NCBI GenBank assembly: GCA_031266025.1
Contig: JAISBV010000023.1
Coordinates: 1-60,540 of the forward strand
Source of the DNA: Eubacteriales Family XIII. Incertae Sedis bacterium
Lineage (GTDB): Bacteria; Bacillota; Clostridia; Peptostreptococcales; Anaerovoracaceae
Reading direction: 5' to 3'
Length of the DNA stretch: 60,540 bases
In this document: in pieces, positions 17,758-26,048 of the stretch
How the letters are laid out: every line of letters starts with the position of its first letter
Numbering within the stretch: position 1 is the stretch's first letter
Made by a program: the position numbers and the translations under genes
The notes under the pieces: generated by a model
The model's database searches: none
What the model saw: only the letters and a program-made list of their open reading frames with translations
Told to the model about the DNA's origin: nothing

Positions 17758-17827
17758 CCGCAGAATCCGTATCGGAAGCCCGGCGCATCTGCTCGGATTA
17801 CCGCTTCGGGTTTATGTTTCGCAAAAA

Positions 17828-18364
17828 TCACATAAATCGCAATTCGGCGCGTCCGATCCCAATGACATCGCCTGTTTCAAGCATGCACGGTTCACCCTTG
17901 GCAAGCCGCCGGCGCAATCCGTTTTTCTCAAGCAGCACCTCGCCGGTTTCGCTGACATCCTCCACGTACCAGTTGCCTGACGCATAATTGAGCACGGCGT
18001 GGGTATTTTCTATCGTTGCGGCAAAGGCGCTGCCTGAAAGGTCAATGTCGGCGGTTTGATCATACGTTGATTTGCCGATCAAGAGCGAAATCTTTCGTTC
18101 GAGATCAAAGTCGCAGATGCCTTGCCTGTTTTCATCAAGCAATTTGACAGTACGCTGATTCGTCGAATCGCCGCTTTGAAGCGCGAACCGCTCACGTATA
18201 CGGTACGCCCTTACCAAGCAAACAACGAACGCAAAACCGAACACTGCCGCCAAAAGAATCCGCAGCCATCCTTCCCGTATCCATACACCGGACACTATCG
18301 CTCCGATAAGCGATATAATCGCCGCTGTCGTATCGAATCTTCGAAGCGTCGCACGTTTATCCAT
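17828..18364 (-). CDS. Membrane FHA protein
   Basis: A 178-residue protein with two hydrophobic helices (about residues 12-30 and 33-52) followed by an FHA domain: LLIGKSTYDQTADIDL, ENTHAVLNYASGNWYVEDV, GDVIGIGRAELRF. The domain would face the cytoplasm and bind phosphothreonine-containing partners at the membrane. The core FHA serine is not obvious (the usual SRxH region reads ENTHAV), so binding may be altered. It follows the second tube gene by 29 bases and appears to belong to the same transcript. Together with the soluble zinc-ribbon FHA protein and the two PP2C proteins it gives the machine an unusually rich phospho-signalling set. Confidence 0.75.
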   Translation of the reverse strand: MDKRATLRRFDTTAAIISLIGAIVSGVWIREGWLRILLAAVFGFAFVVCLVRAYRIRERFALQSGDSTNQRTVKLLDENRQGICDFDLERKISLLIGKSTYDQTADIDLSGSAFAATIENTHAVLNYASGNWYVEDVSETGEVLLEKNGLRRRLAKGEPCMLETGDVIGIGRAELRFM

Positions 18365-18393
18365 AATTCATCGCTTTCGGAAAAGGTTCAAAA

Positions 18394-18822
18394 TCAGAAA
18401 GCGTAGCCGCCTTCGATAGCGACGCCCGCCAATTTGTCTTTCTTCTGACGCGCGACAAGCGTGAACTTGCCCGTGCCGGACGTATCCGAATAATCCTCTT
18501 TATAGTCGATCACAAAGGCGTTCGGCAAGGTATAGCTCCTTACAACCTGATTCGCGGCAAGAACATCCACCTTGATATTGCGGTATGCTTCGGCGCTTTC
18601 CGAAGGAACGAGAGACCATTTGCCGAGCTCGATGGTCGCGTCGCCGACCAATCCGCCGAGTCCCGTCAGTATCTTACCCGTGACCGTGAGCGTAGCACCC
18701 TGATCTTTGCTGCGAGCGTTGGAATCGCCGGGAATGTCAGACTTGTATTCCACGGTCAGAATGTTTTCCCTGTTAATTTCAAAGGCGCCGCTTCCGCCTT
18801 CCACTTTTACCTGAAAACCCAT
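18394..18822 (-). CDS. Hcp-like inner-tube protein 2
   Basis: A 142-residue beta-rich protein, a paralogue of the next gene upstream: both share MGF at the start, the block D.P.DS.ARS.D.GATLTVTGKIL, a GKWS/AKWS stretch and RQKKD near the end. Size and pattern fit the Hcp / phage tail-tube fold whose hexameric rings form the inner tube. A good ribosome site (AAAGGAG) precedes the ATG. Having two similar tube subunits side by side suggests either two tube sections, such as a special ring joining the spike, or recent duplication followed by specialisation. Confidence 0.6.
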   Translation of the reverse strand: MGFQVKVEGGSGAFEINRENILTVEYKSDIPGDSNARSKDQGATLTVTGKILTGLGGLVGDATIELGKWSLVPSESAEAYRNIKVDVLAANQVVRSYTLPNAFVIDYKEDYSDTSGTGKFTLVARQKKDKLAGVAIEGGYAF

Positions 18823-18854
18823 TTTACGTCTCCTTTCTTTATTCGAACCGCTTT

Positions 18855-19280
18855 TTAAGCGTCGTATCCGCCGTCAAGTTTGATCGTGTCAAGCAAATCC
18901 TTCTTCTGCTTCACGGTAAGGCTGAAATGCCCGACGCCTTCGTTGTCGTCAAAGCTTTCCGTATAATCGACGACGAATGCTTTCGGCAAACTGTACTGTC
19001 TCACAATCTGGCCGGCGGCGATAACGGAACCTGTCACATCGCGGTAGCTGTCGGCGCTTTCCGCCTGTACATTCGACCATTTCGCAAGCTTGATCGTGTC
19101 GTCAACAGCCTGTCCGTCCGTGGCCGTCAAAATCTTGCCCGTGACGGTCAGTGTCGCGCCGAGATCGGTTGAACGCGCATCCGAATCATGCGGCGTGTCC
19201 GCAGTGAAATACAAGGTCTCCAAATTCTTTTCGACAAGTTCAACATTGTCCTGTCCTTTGATGCTCAATCGGAATCCCAT
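18855..19280 (-). CDS. Hcp-like inner-tube protein 1
   Basis: A 141-residue protein of the same family as its neighbour, with the shared ARSTDLGATLTVTGKIL block. It is beta-rich, has no signal peptide and is small: features of Hcp-type tube rings. The assignment rests on size, pattern and on lying directly after the sheath-like gene, the usual sheath-tube order in phage tails and contractile machines. The ATG is preceded by AGGAGG at eight bases, predicting high expression as needed for a repeated structural subunit. No enzymatic motif is present. Confidence 0.6.
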   Translation of the reverse strand: MGFRLSIKGQDNVELVEKNLETLYFTADTPHDSDARSTDLGATLTVTGKILTATDGQAVDDTIKLAKWSNVQAESADSYRDVTGSVIAAGQIVRQYSLPKAFVVDYTESFDDNEGVGHFSLTVKQKKDLLDTIKLDGGYDA

Positions 19281-19328
19281 ATTCTTATCCTCCTGTTCAT
19301 AAAATTCGGCAATTGCCGATCAAATAAT

Positions 19329-21503
19329 TTATACGGCTGCCTTGCTTCTTGAAATCAACACGTCAAGGTTCCGTGTACTGCCGCTGAGAGATATGTTGAT
19401 ATCGCATCTTCCGTTCTGCACGTCAATGCTGTGGCTGAGCTCGTCGCCTTTTTGCAAAACCGAGTTGACATATTCCGACGTTGCCATCCACTTGCTTTTC
19501 TGACTGTCCGGATTGTTGCTGAAGAAAAACGCGATATTATCCTCTTTCATGTCGTTTGTGACATATGTGAGTATCCTATGGATGTACGTGCTGACCAAGG
19601 TTTTGTAGACGGATTCAAACTCATTGTCAACCTCGGACAGGCTGCGCGCTTTGTATACGGTGACATTCTTGATCTCTGTCTTGCCGAATTTCGCGTTCTC
19701 ACTCGAAAAGACGAAACCGAAACCCTTTCTGTTGATCGAGCTCTTCACATTCTCCGTAAGACCGTATATCTCTTTCGCCATCGTTGTCGGAATTTGAAGC
19801 GCGTTATTTTTGTGTTCCACGTCAAACCTGACGCCCGGATACTCGGGGCTTATCGGCTTGAATTTCTTCTCTTTCAAGAATTGCGGACATTGATAGGCGG
19901 CTACGCAACCCGCCGCGACATATGCCGCGCCCACATAGATGCCCTCTATCCACAGTTTTTGAATGTCGTTTTCCGACAGCTTGGGCACGCCGTTCTCGTC
20001 GATTTCCATTGCCTTGTCCAAGATGACGCCCGAACGTTCTTTGGGTATAACTGTGAAATTCGGCAGACACGGTACGGCAAATTCACTGAAATCTCTGCGC
20101 ATAAGCGGAGCGCTTTTACTGACGTATTGGTCGACGCCCTCGGTTGCGAGTCTGTCGAATGTGGTATCTTCCCCGGTTCTGAAACTGTAAAAAATCTGAA
20201 CCCTGTAATCCTTGACCGCATCAAGCAAAATACCGAGGTTTTCCAATGTTGACGAGCCGCGAACGACGCCGACGCCCGCCTTTTCGTGGCCTTTGAAGCG
20301 CTCGCGCGTAACAGTCCGCTTCCCGCTTGCATCCACATCCACTGACGGCACGATGCCGAACCAAATTGTATTCGAAAAATCGTTTTTGCAGTTGACCGTC
20401 TTGAGGTAGGTATTGAATCGCGCAAGGTTGGACGTTTTCGTCAACATATCGAGGGATGTATTCGTAATCAACAGCTTGGGCTGCATCTCCTTGCTTTTTA
20501 CATCGTACTGATCAAAGAAACACTTTACGCCGAGTATCTTTTCGATCAAGGGTTTCACGCATTTTATGAAGTCGTCCTTGGATTTTTTGTAAAACTCCAA
20601 ATAGCTGTTATAGTTCGCGGCTTCTTTCTCCACATCAATCTCGGCGCTTGCCGCCGCAAGCGGACAGAATGTACGCACAACCAAGGCTTTCAAGTACGGC
20701 GACGCGTTTTCTTCTTCGTTGACGGCGTAAAAGTCTTCTTCGAAAGCAGTTACAAGGCCGGCTTCACTCTTGCCGCCCGTTGTGACCAAGGCGGTCTTTT
20801 CCGTTTTGGGCAATTCCAAAATCTTTAACTCGCCGCCTTCACTCATGCTGAGCGTTCCGATCCGCAAAGGTTCTCCGCCCGCGCTCGCCTGTTCTCCGCC
20901 GAGCAGCAGACGCGTTTTCGCGTCTTCAATGGCAAGGGGCAGCATAGCCAGAGCATTGTTGTAATTCGCACTTGCTTCTTCGAACAGTTTGTTCAGTTTG
21001 TCGCCCACGTCAAGCTTCTTGGGATCGTCTTCTTCCAACGTCTCGTATTGATCATATGTATAGTGAATTTCCTGCCTGGTCTGCTTTATGTCCTCTATAA
21101 CTTTTCCCGGAGAAATCAAATCCAGCAAATTTTCGAATTTGAAATCAACATTCACTGTTCCCTGCGCGCGTTTCGCGCTCATGAGCGTTGTAAGCATCTT
21201 TAAAAAATCGTTGCCTTCGGTGATCGGAATCTCCGTAACAAAGTTTTCGGGTAAGTCGGGCTTTTTCAGCGTATAAAGAACCCTCTGCCCTGCGGCGTCG
21301 AAATACGAATATACAGTCGGAGAAAATTTGTACAAAAATTCATCGAAGCTGCTTACACAGAGCGCGGCGTTGATTTCCTGCACTTTTTCATCGGACAGAC
21401 TTTCCACATTCCTTGTTTCGCCGATCAAGGTCAAAATGTTGTATTTCTCAGGGTTGATCTCATCAAACAACACAGTTTTGTTCGTTTGTTCAATAATTTC
21501 CAT
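19329..21503 (-). CDS. Sheath-like structural protein (TssB/TssC-like)
   Basis: A 724-residue soluble protein, first gene of the long operon. The C-terminal half has the hallmarks of a contractile sheath subunit: FGIVPSVDVDASGKR, IEGIYVGAAYVAAGCVAAYQC, NVTVYKARSLSEVDNEF and a final beta handshake-like strand region ending at LDVLISRSKAAV. It is longer than a phage sheath protein and may merge TssB-like and TssC-like parts; the N-terminal 250 residues contain a helical segment that could be the protease/ATPase-facing part. The ATG at 21503 has AAGGAGG seven bases upstream, which rejects the longer start. Sheath identity is likely from context (followed by two tube and two spike genes) but not proven by motif. 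Confidence 0.6.
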   Translation of the reverse strand: MEIIEQTNKTVLFDEINPEKYNILTLIGETRNVESLSDEKVQEINAALCVSSFDEFLYKFSPTVYSYFDAAGQRVLYTLKKPDLPENFVTEIPITEGNDFLKMLTTLMSAKRAQGTVNVDFKFENLLDLISPGKVIEDIKQTRQEIHYTYDQYETLEEDDPKKLDVGDKLNKLFEEASANYNNALAMLPLAIEDAKTRLLLGGEQASAGGEPLRIGTLSMSEGGELKILELPKTEKTALVTTGGKSEAGLVTAFEEDFYAVNEEENASPYLKALVVRTFCPLAAASAEIDVEKEAANYNSYLEFYKKSKDDFIKCVKPLIEKILGVKCFFDQYDVKSKEMQPKLLITNTSLDMLTKTSNLARFNTYLKTVNCKNDFSNTIWFGIVPSVDVDASGKRTVTRERFKGHEKAGVGVVRGSSTLENLGILLDAVKDYRVQIFYSFRTGEDTTFDRLATEGVDQYVSKSAPLMRRDFSEFAVPCLPNFTVIPKERSGVILDKAMEIDENGVPKLSENDIQKLWIEGIYVGAAYVAAGCVAAYQCPQFLKEKKFKPISPEYPGVRFDVEHKNNALQIPTTMAKEIYGLTENVKSSINRKGFGFVFSSENAKFGKTEIKNVTVYKARSLSEVDNEFESVYKTLVSTYIHRILTYVTNDMKEDNIAFFFSNNPDSQKSKWMATSEYVNSVLQKGDELSHSIDVQNGRCDINISLSGSTRNLDVLISRSKAAV

Positions 21504-21553
21504 GGTGTTCCTCCTTGTCATATCGTTTGCCCGGCCGTGTAAATATTACATAT

Positions 21554-21602
21554 ATGAATCATTTGTTACCTAAAAAGCAACTGCGCAACTGTTATGATTC
21601 AT
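21554..21602. promoter_or_regulatory. Twin palindromic sites (ATGAWTCAT), candidate operator
   Basis: Two copies of the near-palindrome ATGA(A/T)TCAT lie at 21554-21562 and 21594-21602, 40 bases apart (about four helical turns). They sit 50-100 bases upstream of the sheath gene, in the 263-base AT-rich divergent region also serving the methyltransferase. Equal spacing and palindromy suggest binding of a dimeric regulator that controls the injection-system operon. I see no convincing sigma-70 promoter on the minus strand to pair with them. Confidence 0.45.
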
Positions 21603-21712
21603 TTTATGCTCCTATCCTAAATATGTCAACATATATTTTATACCTGACGTGGATCAGATAAAGGCGGGGTTATAGTTCATATTGCAGTTTTCTAACAGTC
21701 TTTTTGTCGTTC

Positions 21713-21741
21713 TTGATCCACGGCACGTTATCGTGTATAAT
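21713..21741 (+). promoter_or_regulatory. Promoter of the methyltransferase gene
   Basis: TTGATC and TATAAT are separated by 17 bases, a near-consensus sigma-70/sigma-A promoter, ending 26 bases before the preferred ATG at 21767. An AGGAGG site lies between. The placement forces the short start for the methyltransferase, because the longer reading (21704) would begin upstream of the promoter. Confidence 0.75.
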
Positions 21742-21766
21742 GAATATCGACAAGGAGGGCCGGATT

Positions 21767-23656
21767 ATGCTTGTTTCACTTTCGGAATACGGAGAACTTC
21801 ACGGAAAAAGCGGAGACACTTTACGGCGTTTGGCTGAAAGGGGTGTGTTAAAAACCGCATACAAAATCGGACGTAATTGGGTAGTAGACAGCGATGAAGT
21901 ATATCCCGTAACAAAAAGAAGCAAGCGCGGCGTTCATTCTTTGCTTCCGGAACAATTAAATCTTTCGGTTGAAAACTCAACATGTCGTTCCGACGATACC
22001 GCCGGTAACACCTGCGCTCGTTACAGTAACGAATCTGCCGAAAAATCAAACGGGATTATTTATACGCCCACGGATTTGGCCGAGTATGTGGCAAACAAAA
22101 TGATTGAAACCCGGGTCCGTGCAAAAGACAAATATTATATTCTCGATCCGGCTATAGGCAACGGCGAATTGGTTGTTGCATTCCTTAATGCGCTTAACAA
22201 CCGATTTGGGAGCCCGGAAGTAATTGTTGTCGGCTACGAAACGGACGCGGACATAATACCCCGGACAGAACAACGCATCGTCGAATGCTGCGCCAATGCG
22301 CGGATTACAATTGAAAACAGGGATTTTTTAGAGTTGATGGGCGGGTCTACAAATCAAAGATACGATTTTATCATCGCCAATCCTCCGTATATCCGAACTC
22401 AAATACTCGGCGCGGCAAAGGCGCAAGGGATAGCCGCTCTCGCCGGGCTTGACGGCCGGATTGATATTTATTACGCTTTCCTTGTTTTTGCCGAGCGACT
22501 GTTGACCGACGACGGGGTTGCGGGGTTTATAACATCAAACAAATTCATGACAATTAAAGCGGGACAGGCAGTACGGAAATACCTCACCGTTAATACAGAT
22601 ATTTTAAGAATAACGGATTTCGGCGACACAAAACTCTTTGCCGCTTCTGTTTTACCTTGCGTTATTGTTTTCCGCAAAAAACAAAGTCCGGTCGAAACAA
22701 TCCATACATCGGTTTATGAATCAAAAGAATGCGAGCCGTCGCATTATCCGGATAACATTTTTGACGGGCTGACCGGCACAAAAAACGTTGAACTTCAAGA
22801 CGGCCGGAGATTCAGCATAATAGTCGGAACACTGCAATCAAGCCAAGACGGTTTGCCTTGGCGTATAAATACAACAAGCCGCAAATCATGGCTTGCCGGT
22901 ATCGAAAGAAATACGGTTAAGCGTTTTTGTGATTTGGGTAAAATAAGGGTCGGCATCAAAACGACCGCCGACAATGTGTTTATCCGAGATTCGTGGGAGC
23001 AGGAAGAATTTGTTCCGGAGTTGATCAGACCGCTGATAACCCACCGAAACGCCGGACAAGTATCCCCCGACAGCCATTTTCTGTGGCAGGTGCTGTACAC
23101 GCATACTGTTATAAACGGCAAAAAAATTGCTTATGATATTGAAGAATACCCGAACACTTTGCGTTACCTTTCGGCACATCGAGAACAACTTGAAGGACGT
23201 CCATATGTGAAAAAGGCAAATCGCAATTGGTACGAGATATGGGTGCCTCAAAACCCGGAGGCATGGGGCAAACGGAAAATCGTTTTCCGCGACATCGCCG
23301 ACACTCCGCAATTTTGGTTAGACGAAACAGGAGCGGTAGTCAACGGAGACTGTTATTGGATTGACTTTTATAATGATATATCCGAAGATGATATATTGCT
23401 TGCGTTGGCAGTCGCCAACAGTTCGTTTACAGAACAATACTACGATGTCTGCTTCAACAACAAACTCTACTCCGGGAAGCGCAGATTTATGTCCCAATAC
23501 GTAGAGCAGTTCCCTCTGCCTGACCGCAATTCACACGATGCGCAAGCAGCAATAGAACTAATCAGAGAGATTGTTTACGCACCTGTACTTCATAGGCAAA
23601 AGGAAATCATCCTCTCCGAAATCAACACCTTTGTGAACGCGGCATTCAGTCGCTAA
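21767..23656 (+). CDS. HTH-fused adenine-specific DNA methyltransferase
   Basis: A 629-residue N6-adenine methyltransferase of the Eco57I/TaqI-like group. The first 50 residues form a helix-turn-helix of the excisionase/MerR type (SLSEYGELHGKSGDTLRRLA, then RNWVVDSDEVYP). The catalytic part has the SAM motif LDPAIGNGEL and the catalytic NPPY (IIANPPYIRTQ). The C-terminal part resembles a TaqI-like specificity domain, including AVANSSFTEQYY and QYVEQFPLPD. It would methylate a specific DNA site to protect against a partner nuclease. The HTH could give sequence preference or self-regulation. The start follows from the promoter and an AGGAGG site. The gene ends tail-to-tail with the broken nuclease-like gene, overlapping it by 11 bases. 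Confidence 0.85.
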   Translation: MLVSLSEYGELHGKSGDTLRRLAERGVLKTAYKIGRNWVVDSDEVYPVTKRSKRGVHSLLPEQLNLSVENSTCRSDDTAGNTCARYSNESAEKSNGIIYTPTDLAEYVANKMIETRVRAKDKYYILDPAIGNGELVVAFLNALNNRFGSPEVIVVGYETDADIIPRTEQRIVECCANARITIENRDFLELMGGSTNQRYDFIIANPPYIRTQILGAAKAQGIAALAGLDGRIDIYYAFLVFAERLLTDDGVAGFITSNKFMTIKAGQAVRKYLTVNTDILRITDFGDTKLFAASVLPCVIVFRKKQSPVETIHTSVYESKECEPSHYPDNIFDGLTGTKNVELQDGRRFSIIVGTLQSSQDGLPWRINTTSRKSWLAGIERNTVKRFCDLGKIRVGIKTTADNVFIRDSWEQEEFVPELIRPLITHRNAGQVSPDSHFLWQVLYTHTVINGKKIAYDIEEYPNTLRYLSAHREQLEGRPYVKKANRNWYEIWVPQNPEAWGKRKIVFRDIADTPQFWLDETGAVVNGDCYWIDFYNDISEDDILLALAVANSSFTEQYYDVCFNNKLYSGKRRFMSQYVEQFPLPDRNSHDAQAAIELIREIVYAPVLHRQKEIILSEINTFVNAAFSR

Positions 23657-24177
23657 AGAAACCGGACGGAAGCGGGATTTGTAACTTCGCGTTTCGCACT
23701 TTTCCTCCGAACAATGGGAAGTTCGTCGAGAAATCGCGCCCGGTAACAACATGAACACAACGTATTACAACGTTATCGCCCTCGACAAATCCATCTGCGA
23801 TAACATACCGGACGTCCCTGCTTCGAAATGTCTGCCCGGCTGCTTCAAATATGGCGCCGTTGCGGTGCTATTTCTTCGTTCCATATTTGGACATTCATTC
23901 TTTTCTGAATATATATGTCGAAGTTTTGTGATAAAAAACGCGGCTGAGTCTTTTTGAATGATTTCGGCACAGCGTAACCAAGTATTTTACATATTTTAGC
24001 CTTAACTGTCTTTGAACGCGTACGCAAAGCAACGCCGTTAAGATTCATGCCAACCAAGCCGTCAAAGAGCATCTGCGCCAATACAGCGTTTGGAATATAT
24101 AACGAATCGGAGCTTGATGTGAATTCGTCATATATTGATTGCCCGCTTTCAGTGATTTTCAACTTGTAATTAATCAT
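23646..24177 (-). pseudogene. Restriction-endonuclease-like gene with frameshift
   Basis: An open frame from the ATG at 24177 (AAGGAG seven bases upstream) runs to a TGA at 23845, with a winged-helix-like N-terminus and the segments SFKKTQPRFLSQNFDIY and NVQIWNEEIAPQRR. That last part resembles the core of small type II restriction enzymes. Just after QRR a one-base shift opens a second frame (IFEAAGQTFRSRDVRYVIAD, later VVTGRDFSTNF) that runs without stop for about 68 codons to 23646. The two parts make sense as one protein of roughly 175 residues. It is therefore either inactivated by a single-base change, read by frameshifting, or a sequencing error. Specific enzyme type is not known. Confidence 0.6.
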
Positions 24178-24403
24178 AAGCAAACTCCTTAACAGTTTTA
24201 AGCGGATATGTTATATGCAGGTTTGGGCAACTTCCGCGCTTCCGCTTTGTTTGTTAACTGCAAATTTTTTTCCGTTTTCGTTCTTCTTTCCGTTGTTTAT
24301 ATTTTACCGGATTCTTGTGAGAACGACTGTACTTTTATTGTAACACTCCATTTGACAAAAGCAAACGCTCATAGAGCAGCGAGTTAATCTGCCGATCTGC
24401 AGC

Positions 24404-25876
24404 CTATCGGATCCGCAATATGCGGTCGCTGACGTGCGCGAGCAGGGAGAGGTCGTGCGAAATGAGCAGCACAGAGAGGTTGCTATCGTCTTTTATGCGT
24501 CTCAGAAGGTGTATGATCTTGGAGCATGTGCCCGCGTCGAGCGACGAGACGGGCTCGTCCGCTATGATGAGGCGCGGGTTTGTCGCAATGGCGCGGGCTA
24601 TCGCGACGCGCTGGCGCTGCCCGCCGGAGAGCTCGCGCGGGCGGCGGTCCGTCAGCTCATGGGAGAGCTCCGCCCGGGCCATGAGATCAAGTACGACGGA
24701 GCGCGGCGGATTCTTGCCGTCGCGCAGAAGGAGCGGTTCCGCGATGATCTCTTCCGCCGTCATGCGAGGATTCAGCGCGGCACTCGCGTCCTGAAATATC
24801 ATTTGAATGTTCAAATCTCCGTCCGTGATCCTCGTGCCGCCGCTTGGGCGCTCTATTCCGGTTAAGCAGCGCGCAAGCGTCGACTTACCGGCGCCGGACG
24901 GGCCGCACAGGCCGACGATCTCGCCCGGATAGACGTCGAGACTGATATTTTTGAGTACGCGGTTGATTTTGCCGCGTCCGAGCGGATAGTATTTGCTGAG
25001 ATTGCGCACGGATATCAGCGCCTTCTCGGGCGGCGTTTCATCGTCTGCGGTTTCCGTGCCGACGAGTTCTGTATGCGTGTGCGTCCCCTCGTGGCTGTGG
25101 CTGTGGCTGTGGAGATGTAGATCGTGGTAGTGAATTTTTCCGTGCGTGTGATGTGCGGGGTCGCTGTGCGCGGCGTAATCCAACAGTTCCCGCGTGTACG
25201 CTTCGCGCGGGCTTTTGAAAATCCCGTCCGCCGTGCCCCTTTCGACGATCTCGCCGTCCTTCATTATCAGCACGCGGTCGGCAAAATCCTTCACAAGGGC
25301 GAGGTCGTGTGTTACAAACAAGATCGAAACATCCGAATTCTTGCAAATATCGAACAAAAGCTCCATGACGCGCATGCGAATATCAGCGTCGAGCGAGGTC
25401 GTCGGCTCGTCCGCGAATATGATCTTCGGATTCATCGCGAGCGCCGCCGCGATCGCGACCCTCTGACACATCCCCCCGGAGAAGTGCGATGGATACTGCT
25501 TTTGCCTGAGCTTGGGATTGTCTATGCCGACGCGCGCGAGCAGTTCGGCGGGCGGCGCGCCCCCGCCTTTCGCTGCGCGCGCCGCTTCGGCGATCTGCTT
25601 GCCGACGGGCATGGCGGGGTCGAGCGCCGTTACGGCGTTTTGCATTACGAGCGACATCTCGGCCGGCGCCGGACGTTCGAGCAAGTCATATCCGACGGTC
25701 GCGTTGCGGCCGGGCAAGCCGAGCAGGGAGCGGCAGAGCACCGTCTTGCCGCTCCCCGACTCGCCAACAAGAGCAAGAAGCTCACCGCGGCGCAGGTCTA
25801 AGCTGACGCCCCTCACCGCCTTCTTGCCCGGAAACGTAACCGAGAAATTTTTTACGTACAAAATTATTTCGTCCAT
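24404..25876 (-). CDS. Fused dual ATPase of nickel/peptide ABC importer, His-rich linker
   Basis: A 490-residue protein holding two complete ABC ATPases normally encoded separately (NikD/NikE or OppD/OppF types). Domain 1: Walker A GESGSGKT (38-45), signature FSGGMCQR, Walker B IIFADEP. Domain 2: GPSGAGKS, LSGGQRQR, LIIADEP. The linker (about 237-268) contains 13 histidines in 32 residues in HSHSH-like clusters, a typical metal-binding stretch. The fusion energises the importer formed by the two permeases and the binding protein upstream in the same operon. The His-rich linker points to a transition metal, probably nickel or zinc, rather than peptide. It starts after repeat A1. Confidence 0.85.
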   Translation of the reverse strand: MDEIILYVKNFSVTFPGKKAVRGVSLDLRRGELLALVGESGSGKTVLCRSLLGLPGRNATVGYDLLERPAPAEMSLVMQNAVTALDPAMPVGKQIAEAARAAKGGGAPPAELLARVGIDNPKLRQKQYPSHFSGGMCQRVAIAAALAMNPKIIFADEPTTSLDADIRMRVMELLFDICKNSDVSILFVTHDLALVKDFADRVLIMKDGEIVERGTADGIFKSPREAYTRELLDYAAHSDPAHHTHGKIHYHDLHLHSHSHSHEGTHTHTELVGTETADDETPPEKALISVRNLSKYYPLGRGKINRVLKNISLDVYPGEIVGLCGPSGAGKSTLARCLTGIERPSGGTRITDGDLNIQMIFQDASAALNPRMTAEEIIAEPLLLRDGKNPPRSVVLDLMARAELSHELTDRRPRELSGGQRQRVAIARAIATNPRLIIADEPVSSLDAGTCSKIIHLLRRIKDDSNLSVLLISHDLSLLAHVSDRILRIR

Positions 25877-25892
25877 ATATTACTCAAAAAAT

Positions 25893-26048
25893 TCAATCAA
25901 AACTACTTAAATCCCGCGTCAGTTTTGTTCAGATCGGGTTCTGAGGCGAATTTTGGCCCTCGGAACGTACTTGAAGCTACGTGAGGAGACCAATAACCGA
26001 CGGCAGGTTCCGAGCCGGGCAAAAATCACATGGGGTTTAAGTAGTTAC
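25893..26048. repeat. Repeat family A, copy 1
   Basis: About 155 bases with inverted ends (AACTACTTAAA left, TTTAAGTAGTTA right), a central conserved block (CGGAACGTACTTGAAGCTACGTGAG) and flanking CAAAA/TTTTG arms. It shares these with copies at 35211-35386 and 58273-58443. The right end overlaps the stop codon of the binding-protein gene, supplying its last residues and TAA. It lies between the binding-protein and ATPase genes of one operon. Confidence 0.7.

Noticed and set aside
1-21503. Interpretation of the left region as an ordinary prophage
   Set aside because: No terminase, portal, capsid, lysis or integrase genes are present, and signalling genes (FHA, PP2C, VWA, Hsp70-like) are not phage parts.
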